From: Thermoguttaceae bacterium
GTDB taxonomy: Bacteria > Planctomycetota > Planctomycetia > Pirellulales > Thermoguttaceae
DNA: 64,000 nucleotides
NCBI GenBank assembly: GCA_029975295.1
Contig: JARKPK010000127.1
Location: 1-64,000 of the forward strand
Reading direction: 5' to 3'
Part shown: positions 54,253-62,802 of the stretch, in pieces
Numbering within the stretch: position 1 is the stretch's first letter
How the letters are laid out: every line of letters starts with the position of its first letter
Translations under genes and position numbers: made by a program
Notes under the pieces: generated by a model
Databases searched by the model: none
What the model was told of the DNA's origin: nothing
Seen by the model: the letters and a program-made list of their open reading frames with translations, nothing else

Positions 54253-54585
54253 TCACGCCCTTCCGGCCGACGTCCCCCGCTGGCTTCGCGTGCTGCACTG
54301 CATGACCCCCTCGACGCAATCGAAGAAGTTCAACACGCAAGGAACCCGGAGTTTGTAAAACACCTGCAATCCGCGCTTCTCGTCTTCGAGAATGCCCGCG
54401 TTCTTCAAAACCGCCAAGTGCCGCGATACGGTGGACATGTCTGCACCGATCTTCTCGGTAAGTTCGCATACGCAGCATTCGCCCTTGGCGGCGAGTTCAT
54501 CAACGATGAACAACCGCGTCGGATGAGCCATCGCCTTGATGACCCTCGCCCGCGCTTCGTATTTGGCTTTCAATTCACTGTTCAT
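54253..54585 (-). CDS. arsR: ArsR-family metalloregulator, unit A
   Basis: The 110-residue winged-helix repressor carries ECCVCEL (Cys37, Cys38, Cys40) at the alpha-3 region, followed by the recognition helix MSTVSRHLAVL. Further cysteines at 83, 90 and 97 near the C-terminus may complete a trivalent-arsenic site unlike that of E. coli ArsR. Binding of As(III) or organoarsenic(III) should release DNA. It begins the unit of eight genes running to ArsG. ATG 54585 is preferred over a GTG at 54606. A palindromic operator and promoter lie 45-80 bases upstream. Confidence 0.93.
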   Translation of the reverse strand: MNSELKAKYEARARVIKAMAHPTRLFIVDELAAKGECCVCELTEKIGADMSTVSRHLAVLKNAGILEDEKRGLQVFYKLRVPCVLNFFDCVEGVMQCSTRSQRGTSAGRA

Positions 54586-54628
54586 CGTTGCTGCCCAACG
54601 GCACACAAATGTATCGGCCGAAACATAC

Positions 54629-54644
54629 TTGGCTATTTAGCCAA
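54629..54644 (-). promoter_or_regulatory. ArsR operator palindrome, unit A
   Basis: The sequence TTGGCTATTTAGCCAA is a perfect 16-base inverted repeat (TTGGCTA, TT, TAGCCAA). It covers the -10 region of the promoter at 54634-54663 and lies 44-59 bases upstream of the arsR start. I infer it is the binding site of the adjacent ArsR. Confidence 0.65.
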
Positions 54645-54663
54645 ATACCCACGGTTTTGTCAA
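54634..54663 (-). promoter_or_regulatory. sigma-70-type promoter for the arsR unit A
   Basis: On the minus strand TTGACA (54663-54658) matches the -35 consensus exactly, with an 18-base spacer to TAAATA (54639-54634) as a weak -10. The -10 lies inside the operator palindrome, so repressor and polymerase would exclude each other. Confidence 0.55.
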
Positions 54664-54917
54664 GGCCGACAATGCTTGTCCCAACCGTAGAACGCAAAAC
54701 GGCCGAGCAATCTCGCCCATCGACGGAACTTAAACGCCGCCTTCGGGTTACATTCGCCATACAAGGGGCGATTTCCGCCGCCGGGCGTCACAACTCGGAC
54801 TTTCAGTGGCTCAACAGCCGCCAGCCAGTCCGATGCGACGGCTTCGCTGTTTGTGGTTGATTGCATGTCCGCCCACGCGCTGTGCGCGTCGGGCGGGGCA
54901 ATCAGGGCGGGCGTCCG
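54664..54917. other. intergenic region, nothing recognised
   Basis: Spacer between acr3 (unit B) and the promoter of unit A, both on the minus strand. No terminator hairpin is clear. The 332-base gap counts from the arsR start at 54585. Confidence 0.4.
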
Positions 54918-56009
54918 TCAACTCGGCTCGTGGAAATACGTGCGCCGGAAATAGAGCGCCACATTCACCAAACCGATCATCACCGGCACCTCGACCAGCG
55001 GACCGATCACGGCCGCGAAAGCGGCGCCGTGATGAATCGAGAACACAGCCACGGCCACGGCAATGGCCAGTTCGAAGTTGTTGCTGGCGGCCGTGAACGA
55101 CAACGTCGTCGTTTGCCCGTAGGTGGCCCCCACCTTGCGGCTCATGTAGAAACTCACCAGGAACATCACCACAAAATAGATCAGCAACGGCACCGCGATG
55201 CCCAAAACGTGCAAGGGCCGCGCCACGATCTTTTCGCCTTGAAGGCTGAACATCACGACAATCGTGAACAGCAACGCCAGCAGCGTAATCGGACTGATCT
55301 TCGGCAGGAACTTCTTTTCGTACCATTGGGCGCCCTTGGCTCGAAGCAGCACGAATCGCGTCAGCATGCCCGCCACGAACGGAATGCCCAAATAGATCAT
55401 AACGCTTTTGGCGATCTGCCCAACGGTGACATCAACCACCACGCCCGCCAACCCCAACATCGGCGGCAGCACCGTGATGAACAGGTAGGCGTAGAGGCTG
55501 TAGAAAAAGACCTGAAACACGCTGTTGAACGCCACCAAGCCGGCCGCGTACTCCGCGTCGCCTTTGGCCAAGTCGTTCCAGACAATCACCATGGCAATGC
55601 ATCGCGCCAAGCCGATCAGAATCAGCCCGACAAGATACTGCGAGAAGATCGTCTCCTCAGGCTCCAACGCGGGAAAGATCACGCCCATGAACAGCACGGC
55701 CAAGCCGAACATCAGGATCGGTCCGATCACCCAATTCTGCACGAGCGAAAGCCCCAAGACTTTCACATTGCGAAAGACGTCGGCCAACTCCTCGTACTTC
55801 ACCTTGGCCAGCGGCGGATACATCATCAGAATCAGGCCCAACGCGATGGGAATGCTCGTCGTTTCATCGAGTTTGAACCCGTCGATCCATTCGGCCGTTC
55901 CCGGCGACAACCGCCCCCACCCAACCCCAACGGCCATCGCTGCGAAAATCCACACGGTCAGATAGCGATCCAAGAAGGAAAGCTTGCCCTTCGTTGCCGA
56001 TTCACTCAT
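54918..56009 (-). CDS. acr3: arsenite efflux permease Acr3
   Basis: The 363-residue protein has ten predicted helices of the BASS/Acr3 fold. The essential cysteine is Cys137 in [19 protein letters not shown], and the conserved Glu sits in [17 protein letters not shown]. It exports As(OH)3 driven by proton exchange. ATG 56009 has GGAGAAGG 5-12 bases upstream and gives the usual N-terminus ([13 protein letters not shown]). It is third after arsR and arsC in unit B, 460 bases downstream of arsC, so co-transcription is likely but the gap is wide. Confidence 0.95.
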   Translation of the reverse strand: MSESATKGKLSFLDRYLTVWIFAAMAVGVGWGRLSPGTAEWIDGFKLDETTSIPIALGLILMMYPPLAKVKYEELADVFRNVKVLGLSLVQNWVIGPILMFGLAVLFMGVIFPALEPEETIFSQYLVGLILIGLARCIAMVIVWNDLAKGDAEYAAGLVAFNSVFQVFFYSLYAYLFITVLPPMLGLAGVVVDVTVGQIAKSVMIYLGIPFVAGMLTRFVLLRAKGAQWYEKKFLPKISPITLLALLFTIVVMFSLQGEKIVARPLHVLGIAVPLLIYFVVMFLVSFYMSRKVGATYGQTTTLSFTAASNNFELAIAVAVAVFSIHHGAAFAAVIGPLVEVPVMIGLVNVALYFRRTYFHEPS

Positions 56010-56470
56010 CGCCTTCTCCAAGATACTTGCGGTTGATAACGTCGCCCCCCAGGAGCGCTTTGGCCTCACACACTCTTGGACCCTCGTCGTGTCCCCCGCC
56101 GCGCTCGCATCCGACAACACGGCCAACAGAGCGGACGCGGCCTGCGCCGCCCATTGCTCCGCTTAATAGCAGCGAGCAGCACAGTTGAGGCTCTCTCCGC
56201 CGAGTCCGGTTCGCCGCTGGTTCGATTCTCCCGGTTCGCCCGGCAAGGCAAAAAGCTGCGTTGCAAAAAAGCGCCGGCTGATCAACGACTGGACCATGGC
56301 GGGCGCCAATAGAAATCAAGTGTGACACGACTACGCGAGTTCTCAGCGCCTATTCGGAAGGCCGGCCGAATCGATCCACACATACGGCGAAGCAGGTCCC
56401 AGCGCCGCGAGGCTCTTCTAACCCGTTGCGCGTTTCGCCCCCTTGAACCGCCCTTGCTCCACGGATTCCG
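56010..56470. other. gap between arsC and acr3, nothing recognised
   Basis: About 460 bases within unit B. A minus-strand frame of 108 codons (56002-56328) has no domain and overlaps acr3, so I reject it. Neither a promoter nor a small RNA is evident. Confidence 0.4.
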
Positions 56471-56908
56471 TCAGGGCAGATCTCCCCGCGACGAAAGCCA
56501 TTGGCGAATTCGTTCGTCAATCTGATCTCGCACTTTGCGAAACGCCGCTCGCTGCTCCTCGGGTGAACCGCTAACGGCGGCCGGATCGTCGAACGGCCAA
56601 TAATGCCGCTCGCCGGGCCCGGGAAAGATCCGCGGGCAGTTCTTCTCGACGTTCTCACAAACGACAAAAAGATAGTGAGCCGTCAACTTGCCGAGATACT
56701 CTTGTACGCTTTTCGACCTCTGCCCGGCGGTGTCAACACCCGCCTCTGCCATCACTTCGGCCACCATCGGATGCACCCGATCCGGTTCCAGGCCCGCACT
56801 GAACACATTGAACCGATCACCGGCGCGTTTGCGGAACAGCGCCTCGGCCATCTGGCTGCGCGCTGAATTGCGCGTGCAAAGAATCAGCACATTTTGTCGA
56901 TCAGCCAT
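56471..56908 (-). CDS. arsC: arsenate reductase ArsC, thioredoxin-coupled (LMW-PTP type)
   Basis: The 145-residue protein has the phosphatase loop LILCTRNSARS, where Cys11 is the nucleophile of CX5R. It also has the resolving pair Cys85 and Cys92 (VCENVEKNC), spaced like Cys82/Cys89 of the S. aureus pI258 enzyme. This identifies the thioredoxin-linked class of arsenate reductase. As(V) becomes As(III) for export by Acr3 next door. GAGGAT lies 7 bases before ATG 56908. It is cytosolic, and the length is standard. Confidence 0.95.
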   Translation of the reverse strand: MADRQNVLILCTRNSARSQMAEALFRKRAGDRFNVFSAGLEPDRVHPMVAEVMAEAGVDTAGQRSKSVQEYLGKLTAHYLFVVCENVEKNCPRIFPGPGERHYWPFDDPAAVSGSPEEQRAAFRKVRDQIDERIRQWLSSRGDLP

Positions 56909-57066
56909 GGCTTATCCTCGTTTGCCCATTTCCAGGCCGCACAAGCGACCCAACTGCTTCGGAAAACGCCCCCATGGCGCGACCATTGCTTCGCTGCAAC
57001 GGCCCGCGAGGCCTGCGCCGCCCTCCACGCGGGCCACCTTTCTTCTTCCTCCGACTCGCGACCGGT

Positions 57067-57432
57067 TCACTCGCGACTTTGCCGCCGGCAGAGTTCATCG
57101 CGATCAATCTTGAGAATCCGCTCCAGCAATTTGTCGTCTTTGGCTGCCTCGGGCGAACGAGCATAGGCCTTGCAAACCACCTTGGCCACCGAGCGCGCCA
57201 CCGCCGGCGCGTCGGCCTCCGCGGCGCGATAGTGGATCCAACGGCCTTCTTTTCGGCTCTCGACAAGCCGGGCCGTGTGGAGAATCGACACGTGCTTCGA
57301 CACTGTGGACTGCGCCAGACCCAACAGCTCCACGATCTGGCACACGCACAGCTCCCTTCGACGCAACGCCCATAGAACCCGCACACGGTTCTCGTCGGCA
57401 ACTGCCTTGAGCGCAGCAATCAACTCTCGCAT
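57067..57432 (-). CDS. arsR: ArsR-family metalloregulator, unit B
   Basis: The 121-residue winged-helix repressor has the classic alpha-3 site RELCVCQIVELLG (Cys29 and Cys31) and the recognition helix AQSTVSKHVSIL, the E. coli-type As(III)/Sb(III) sensor layout. It differs from the unit A regulator in cysteine content, so they may sense different arsenicals. It precedes arsC and acr3. GTGAGGCG precedes the ATG. The candidate promoter and operator lie about 250 bases upstream, giving a long leader. Confidence 0.94.
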   Translation of the reverse strand: MRELIAALKAVADENRVRVLWALRRRELCVCQIVELLGLAQSTVSKHVSILHTARLVESRKEGRWIHYRAAEADAPAVARSVAKVVCKAYARSPEAAKDDKLLERILKIDRDELCRRQSRE

Positions 57433-57684
57433 CGCAATCGCCTCACTTTTCCAATCCGGTCCAAGAGCCGGCGACTCGCCGCAAGAGCGGCATCACGCAC
57501 GCAGCGATCGGTCCCTGTTGCCACATCCGCAGACAGACGCTCCCCCTTTACGAATCCTGGCAAAAACGCTCAACCGCCCAAGAATGACGGCAACGGCAGA
57601 AGTCCCATCGCAGTTGTTCGGTTTGCAGCCGTTTTATCCGCCCCTGCGTTGGCGGAAACAGCGATTCTCGCGACATCGCCGGTA

Positions 57685-57708
57685 TTCGTCATATCGCCAT
57701 ATAACGAA
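57685..57708 (-). promoter_or_regulatory. ArsR operator palindrome, unit B
   Basis: TTCGTCATATCGCCATATAACGAA is matched by its own reverse complement at 20 of 24 bases, with ATAT half-site cores as in known ArsR operators. It starts at the downstream edge of the -10 of the promoter listed next, on the minus strand. No other such palindrome is seen in this gap. Confidence 0.6.
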
Positions 57709-57736
57709 ATATAGAAAGCTCGCGGCATTCGGTCAA
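57708..57736 (-). promoter_or_regulatory. sigma-70-type promoter for the arsR-arsC-acr3 unit B
   Basis: On the minus strand TTGACC (57736-57731) and TATATT (57713-57708) are separated by 17 bases, each with one mismatch to consensus. Transcription would start near 57700, inside the operator, leaving a leader of about 265 bases before arsR. Confidence 0.6.
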
Positions 57737-58090
57737 CCTGGGGAACAGCGATTTCTGTGCGAGCCCCCGCCGGATGGCGCCACCAAGGGAAATCGTGCCG
57801 CTTTCGGTCGCTGGCGGGGCATGGATTTCCGATTCCTGCGGCGTTCGCTTCTCGGCCGTTCCTTTCTCTTTCTTCCATAGTTGCTAGCGATGAAGAAATC
57901 GTCGGCCCGCTTCGCCCTCCAGGCCGCCGCCGGCGATTGATCGGCCGCATTCCGCGGCCGAACCGCTTTCGGTTTTCCGCCGTTCGCTTTAGAATACTGG
58001 TTTCGACGGATGTCGCGGCAGCCATCTGGTGGTCCGCCGAATTGATCCCGAGAGGCAAGACACCTATTTGCACGCCCGGAGGCGCCGGCC
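57737..58090. other. intergenic region upstream of the YhaM-like gene
   Basis: Divergent spacer between unit B of the ars island and the 58-64 kb plus-strand unit. A minus-strand frame (57570-58121) crossing it has no domain and is rejected. GGAGGC before 58091 is the ribosome-binding site of the next gene. Confidence 0.4.
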
Positions 58091-59065
58091 ATGTCGCGTC
58101 GTTACGTTGCGCAATTGACACAACAGGAAGACGTGGACGAGGTCTTTCTGGTGTCGGAGAAGCAGTTGCGGCCGAATCGCAACGGCAACCTGTATTTGCA
58201 GTTCGAGCTGTCCGATCGCACCGGTTCGATTAGCGCACGGATGTGGAATGCCGACGAATCGCTCTACCGTTCGTTCGACAACGGCGACTTTTTGCAGGTT
58301 GAAGGCACCACGCAACTCTTTCAGGGCGCGGTGCAATTGATCGCCAAGCATATCGCCAAGGTGGATCCCGCGTCGATCGATCACGACGACTTCACGCCGG
58401 TCAATGCAGTTGCCGTCGACGCCTTGCAGCGCAGGCTGGCGGAAATGCTGCGCGCGATGAGCGATCCGGCGCTGCGCAACTTGGCCGAGTGCTACTTGAT
58501 GGACTCGGCTTTGATGGACAAACTTGCCGCGGCGCCGGCCGGAATCAAACACCATCATGCGTATCGCGGCGGTCTGCTCGAACACACGGTTTCGCTCATG
58601 GACTTGGCGCAGCGCGTCGTTCCGCTCTACCCCCAAATCGATGGCGATCTGCTGCTGATGGGCGCCTTTCTCCACGACTTGGGCAAGGTGGACGAGTTGA
58701 GTTACGATCGTGAGTTCGGCTACACCGATCAGGGGCAGTTGATCGGCCATTTGATTATGGGCGTCGAAACGCTCAACGCCAAATTGGTCGAGGCCGAACG
58801 CCTGGCGGGTGAGCCGTTTCCCGAAGAGACCGCCCTCCGCCTGAAACACATGCTCATTAGTCATCATGGCGAATACGACTTCGGAAGCCCGAAACTGCCC
58901 ATGACCGTCGAAGCCATGGCGCTGTATTGCTTAGACTTCCTTGACGCGAAAGTGAATGCGTTTTGCGGGCTCCTGCGCGACGATCCGAACAAGGACAGCA
59001 CGTGGACCAACTTCCACCCGCAACACAATCGCAAGTTGTTCAAGGGCAAGCCCAAGACGGCGTAA
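58091..59065 (+). CDS. OB-fold/HD-domain nuclease-like protein (YhaM family)
   Basis: The 324-residue protein joins an N-terminal OB-fold (about residues 15-95: VSEKQLRPNRNGN, RTGSISARMWN) to an HD domain: HHHAYRGGLLEHT, then AFLHDLGKVDEL, then LISHHGEYDFGSPK and LDFLDAKVN. This is the YhaM layout, a 3'-5' exoribonuclease in Firmicutes that can also act on DNA. It is cytosolic. GGAGGC precedes the ATG with proper spacing. The 3' end overlaps the next gene by 64 bases, so expression is linked to envelope polysaccharide genes. Confidence 0.88.
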   Translation: MSRRYVAQLTQQEDVDEVFLVSEKQLRPNRNGNLYLQFELSDRTGSISARMWNADESLYRSFDNGDFLQVEGTTQLFQGAVQLIAKHIAKVDPASIDHDDFTPVNAVAVDALQRRLAEMLRAMSDPALRNLAECYLMDSALMDKLAAAPAGIKHHHAYRGGLLEHTVSLMDLAQRVVPLYPQIDGDLLLMGAFLHDLGKVDELSYDREFGYTDQGQLIGHLIMGVETLNAKLVEAERLAGEPFPEETALRLKHMLISHHGEYDFGSPKLPMTVEAMALYCLDFLDAKVNAFCGLLRDDPNKDSTWTNFHPQHNRKLFKGKPKTA

Positions 59066-61512
59066 CGGCCGCACGATGGCCATGGACGGCCGCGGCCGCT
59101 TTGCTGGTTGTAACGACTTGGGCCCCGGCCGAGTCGCCGCGTTGGGGCGACGGCCTGCCCGCAGCATTGCTTTGGCTAAGTCTTCCCGCACTGTGGCTGC
59201 TGTTCTCGTTGGGCAAACCGCTGCGCGTTTTTCGGCTTCACCTTGCCGATGCGGCCGCGCTGGCGGTTTTCGGCTGGCATTCCGCCGCCGCGCTGGTCGC
59301 TGTGTCCCACGGCATGCCGCGGCCAGCCATTAACTCGCTTTGGCTCTGGCTAGGCTTAGGGGCATGTTATCTTTGCATCCGCCAAGCGGCGCAGCGCCCG
59401 TGCGACGCACGCCTGCTTGTTGCGGTGATGTGCGGTTTGGCGGCGGCCCAAAGCACGTTGGGCTGTTACCAATCGCTTTGGGGCATCCCTTCGGCACGCA
59501 GCGAGTTCGCGGCGTCGGCCGACCGTCCGTTTGAGGTTGTCGGCCTAAGTCTTCCCAGTGACTCGCCCCTGCGATTGCTTTTCGAAGCCCGGCTGGGCGG
59601 TGATGAGCCGTTAGGCGGATTCACGCTGGCCAACTCGCTGGCCGGCTGGCTCACCCCATGGATCGTTCTTTTGGTTTGGATCATCGGCGATAGCGCCCGG
59701 GAACTCTGGAGGCCGCACGATGCGAGTCCTCCATCAAGCCGCCGACTGAAAAAAAAGAACCAGCGACCCAACAAGACGGCGTTGCGATTGAGCATTCCCG
59801 CCATGGCAAGGGTTGCCGGATTGGCGGCGATGCTGCTTGTCGCGGTTTTCACCTTGGTTCGAACCGGCAGTCGAACCGGGCTTGCTGCTTGTTGCATTGG
59901 CGTCGGGCTGCTGGCCCTTCCCTGGGCTCGTCGCGCGTGGCGTTCGGGATCAGGTTGGCGACGCTTTCCGATCGTCGCCGGCGCGGTTGTCATTGCCGGA
60001 GCGTTCATCTTTGCGCTGACGCGGGGTGGAATCGCATCATCGCTCAAATCGCTGCACTACCGTTTCGACTATTGGCGAACGGCAGCGGCCATCATTGCTG
60101 ATCGGCCGTGGTTGGGTTGCGGACCGGGCCAGTTCCAGCAAGCCTACACGGCCAAGAAGTCGCCGCCGGCAGGCGAGGAACCGGGCGATCCCCATAACGC
60201 CCTGCTTGAGATCTGGGCCACGGCCGGAACACCGGCGGCCTTGGCATGGATTGCGTTCTGCGGATTGATCGGGCTGACCGCGTTCCGTGCCGCCCGCCCG
60301 ACCGGCGTCTCTGCCCAAGCAGACTGGTCGCCCGAAGCCGATGCACAGGGCCCATCGCAACCTCAAAAGCGCAGCCCAGTTCTCGGCACGGCACGTTGGC
60401 GATGGTCGGTGCTTGGCGCCGTCCAGCCGGCAATGGCGGGCGTTGCAGCCGTGCTCATCGGCTACGCGATCTTCATCCCTGTTTCGTGGATGACGCGGGC
60501 TGTTGCCGACGCTTGGCTGGTTTGGGCCACCCTGCCCGTCGCCCTGCTTTGCCTTGGCTTGCTCGGTGATTGGGTTCAGCGCGGCCGGCTGCCGGCCTGG
60601 GTGATTGCCGTCGCGTGGGTCGCGCTGATCGTCAATCTCGGGGCAGCCGGCGGTATTGGGTTCCCCGGGGTCGCGTCCGCCTTCTGGATGTTGGCCGCGC
60701 TTGCTCTGAACGCCGCTTCTAATGAAACGTCCACCAACGCGATCTCCCCCAATAACGTTTGCACCGGAAAGACCGCGCTGAACGAATTGACAAGCCCGCC
60801 CGTCTGTCCCACACCACGATCAGAACACACCGCCGCTTCGCCGCCAACGGTCCCATCGTCGGAAAGAGCAGACCGCCGAACGAACGGAGCGCGGCCGGCC
60901 CCGGTGGTTCTCGCCTTGGCGATCTCGTTCGGCCTCGTGTATGCCTGCCATGCGACGGCCTACCGCCCTGTTCTTCAATGCTCCGCCGAAATGCTTGCCG
61001 CCGAACGGCTGTCGGCAGCGACCGACCCGTTGCCCGCCCTGGCGCACTGGCAAGCAGCCGTCGAAGCGGACCCGTGGGCGTTTGAACCTCGCGCAGCGTT
61101 GGCCGCTGCTCAGTTCGCCCTTTGGCGGCAATCGCCGCATCCGGATCGTTGGCCGCCGATCATCGAGTCGCTCGATTCAGCAACGGCGCGAGCCGCCAAT
61201 TGGAGCGCGGCTTGGCTTTGGAGAGGCCGACTGTTGCTCGACGCCGCCAGTGTTACAACCGCTAACGGCGCGCCGGCGGCGCCCCGAGCGTCAGCCGATG
61301 CCGCTGAGGCGCTGCGAATAGCTGTGCAGTGCTACCCGGCATCGCCGACCAACTGGGCCTATCTGGCCGTTGCCGAAGACCGCCTCGGGCTGCCCGAGGC
61401 GCCGCAAACCGCTCGACAGGCCATCGCACTGGACGCCGACAATCCTCACCGCGACAAGAAGCTGCCCGAACCATTGCGGCGTTCGTTGCAAGCCATTACT
61501 CTGAAAGAATGA
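59002..61512 (+). CDS. O-antigen ligase/polymerase-like (Wzy_C) membrane protein with C-terminal TPR-like region
   Basis: The 836-residue protein has about twelve helices. The hallmark is the periplasmic loop block WLGCGPGQFQQAY followed by DPHNALLEIWATAG, with Arg/His residues used by WaaL/Wzy-type enzymes to transfer undecaprenyl-linked glycans. The C-terminal 170 residues (alanine-rich helices with AEALRIAVQCYP and NWAYLAVAEDRLG) look TPR-like. No ATG exists near the start; GTG 59002 with AAGGA 6 bases upstream is chosen, inside the end of the YhaM-like gene. A Lys/Arg-rich loop at about 250-275 is notable. The last base triplet overlaps the DUF1573 start (ATGA). Confidence 0.8.
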   Translation: MDQLPPATQSQVVQGQAQDGVTAARWPWTAAAALLVVTTWAPAESPRWGDGLPAALLWLSLPALWLLFSLGKPLRVFRLHLADAAALAVFGWHSAAALVAVSHGMPRPAINSLWLWLGLGACYLCIRQAAQRPCDARLLVAVMCGLAAAQSTLGCYQSLWGIPSARSEFAASADRPFEVVGLSLPSDSPLRLLFEARLGGDEPLGGFTLANSLAGWLTPWIVLLVWIIGDSARELWRPHDASPPSSRRLKKKNQRPNKTALRLSIPAMARVAGLAAMLLVAVFTLVRTGSRTGLAACCIGVGLLALPWARRAWRSGSGWRRFPIVAGAVVIAGAFIFALTRGGIASSLKSLHYRFDYWRTAAAIIADRPWLGCGPGQFQQAYTAKKSPPAGEEPGDPHNALLEIWATAGTPAALAWIAFCGLIGLTAFRAARPTGVSAQADWSPEADAQGPSQPQKRSPVLGTARWRWSVLGAVQPAMAGVAAVLIGYAIFIPVSWMTRAVADAWLVWATLPVALLCLGLLGDWVQRGRLPAWVIAVAWVALIVNLGAAGGIGFPGVASAFWMLAALALNAASNETSTNAISPNNVCTGKTALNELTSPPVCPTPRSEHTAASPPTVPSSERADRRTNGARPAPVVLALAISFGLVYACHATAYRPVLQCSAEMLAAERLSAATDPLPALAHWQAAVEADPWAFEPRAALAAAQFALWRQSPHPDRWPPIIESLDSATARAANWSAAWLWRGRLLLDAASVTTANGAPAAPRASADAAEALRIAVQCYPASPTNWAYLAVAEDRLGLPEAPQTARQAIALDADNPHRDKKLPEPLRRSLQAITLKE

Positions 61513-62669
61513 GGCTAATCGCTGCAATTCTGGTCGGGTTGGTTCTCGGCGCCGGCAGCGGCGCGGGGCTGGGCTATTGGCGTTTCGCGCGAATTGCCGC
61601 GACTAATCTCTCCGGGCTCGCCGAAGGCAACTCCGAAGGCGCGCGGCTGCCGCAACCGGTCGCCGAAGTGCCGCACCTTGAGCACGACTTCGGCACGCTG
61701 AGCCTGGCCGCCACCGGCGAACACCGATTTATCATTCGCAACGCGGGAACGGCGCCGCTTCGGCTCGAGGCCGGCGAAACAAGCTGCAAATGCACCGTCA
61801 GCCGGATCGAACAGCCCGAGGTGCCACCGGGTGGCGAAACGGCGGTCCTCGTTCGATGGAAGGGGCTGGATGAACCCGGACCGTACCGGCAAAACGCCGT
61901 CATTCTGACGAACGATCCGGGGCGGCCGCGAATCATCTTATCGTTGACCGGAAAGATGATCGTTGCGGTCCAACTTAAGCCCGCGGAGTTGGTATTTTCG
62001 CAAATCGCGTCGACGCAACCAACCGTCGGACAAGTCCGGCTCTACGCCTACCAGAGGCCGAGCATCGATATTTCCGGCTGGCAAACAGGGAATAATGCAA
62101 CAAAAGGGCAATTTGAGTGCCGCTGGGAACCTCTGTCGAAAGCCATGCTCGGCGAAGAGCCCGACGCACTTGCGGGCCAATTGATTGAAGTTACGATCAA
62201 ACCGGGCTTGCCTTCAGGGCCGTTCGAACAGACAATCCGCCTGACCACCGACGATCCGGCCGCGCCGGCGATCGACTTGCCGATCCGCGGCTATGTGGTT
62301 TCCGACATCAGCGTTGCCGGTCCCGGCTGGAACGCAGAGCACAATCTGTTGGAATTGGGCACGATCGACAAACACAAAGGCCTGCGTCGCAACATACTAT
62401 TGGTGGCCCGCGGGCCGTTTCGTGAGCAAGTTCGTTTTGAACTGGCCGAGGCGCGGCCCGCGTTTGTCCGTTGCCAGATCGGAACGCCGAAGGCCATCAA
62501 CAACGGGGCCGCCTACCAAACGCCCGTGACGATTGAAATTCCGAAAGATAGCCCGGCCGTGAGCTTCGCCGGGCCACAAACCAGCGCGCTGGGGCGTCTC
62601 GTACTTCGCACCAATCACCCCAACGTGCCGGAGATACGGATTCTGCTGAGCCTGACCATCGAGGAGTGA
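61509..62669 (+). CDS. DUF1573-type Ig-like exported protein
   Basis: The 386-residue protein has an N-terminal anchor (MRLIAAILVGLVLGAG) followed by beta-sandwich domains. The first is a clear DUF1573 domain: HDFGTLSLAATGEHRF, RNAGTAPLRLEAGETSCKCT, PPGGETAVLVRW and VILTNDPGRP. Two further related domains follow to the end. DUF1573 proteins are common in Bacteroidetes and planctomycetes and probably act in the envelope. ATGA overlap with the ligase gene indicates translational coupling. The single CKC pair may bind or form a disulfide. Confidence 0.85.
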   Translation: MRLIAAILVGLVLGAGSGAGLGYWRFARIAATNLSGLAEGNSEGARLPQPVAEVPHLEHDFGTLSLAATGEHRFIIRNAGTAPLRLEAGETSCKCTVSRIEQPEVPPGGETAVLVRWKGLDEPGPYRQNAVILTNDPGRPRIILSLTGKMIVAVQLKPAELVFSQIASTQPTVGQVRLYAYQRPSIDISGWQTGNNATKGQFECRWEPLSKAMLGEEPDALAGQLIEVTIKPGLPSGPFEQTIRLTTDDPAAPAIDLPIRGYVVSDISVAGPGWNAEHNLLELGTIDKHKGLRRNILLVARGPFREQVRFELAEARPAFVRCQIGTPKAINNGAAYQTPVTIEIPKDSPAVSFAGPQTSALGRLVLRTNHPNVPEIRILLSLTIEE

Positions 62670-62802
62670 CGCGTTATCTCGCATGCGAACTGCCGCCTGA
62701 GCCCGGCTCGTGCGATCAGTTCGAGGCGTGCTCAACGGCGATTGCAGAATCGCCATGCTGTTGTGCGCTTTGCGCTGCGGCGGGTATTCAAGGAGGATGG
62801 AC

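Noticed and set aside
56002-56328. 108-codon minus-strand frame between arsC and acr3
   Set aside because: It overlaps the acr3 start and has no recognisable domain or ribosome-binding site.
57570-58121. 183-codon minus-strand frame across the ars/YhaM divergent region
   Set aside because: It runs through the promoter and operator of unit B, has no domain, and starts inside the YhaM-like gene.
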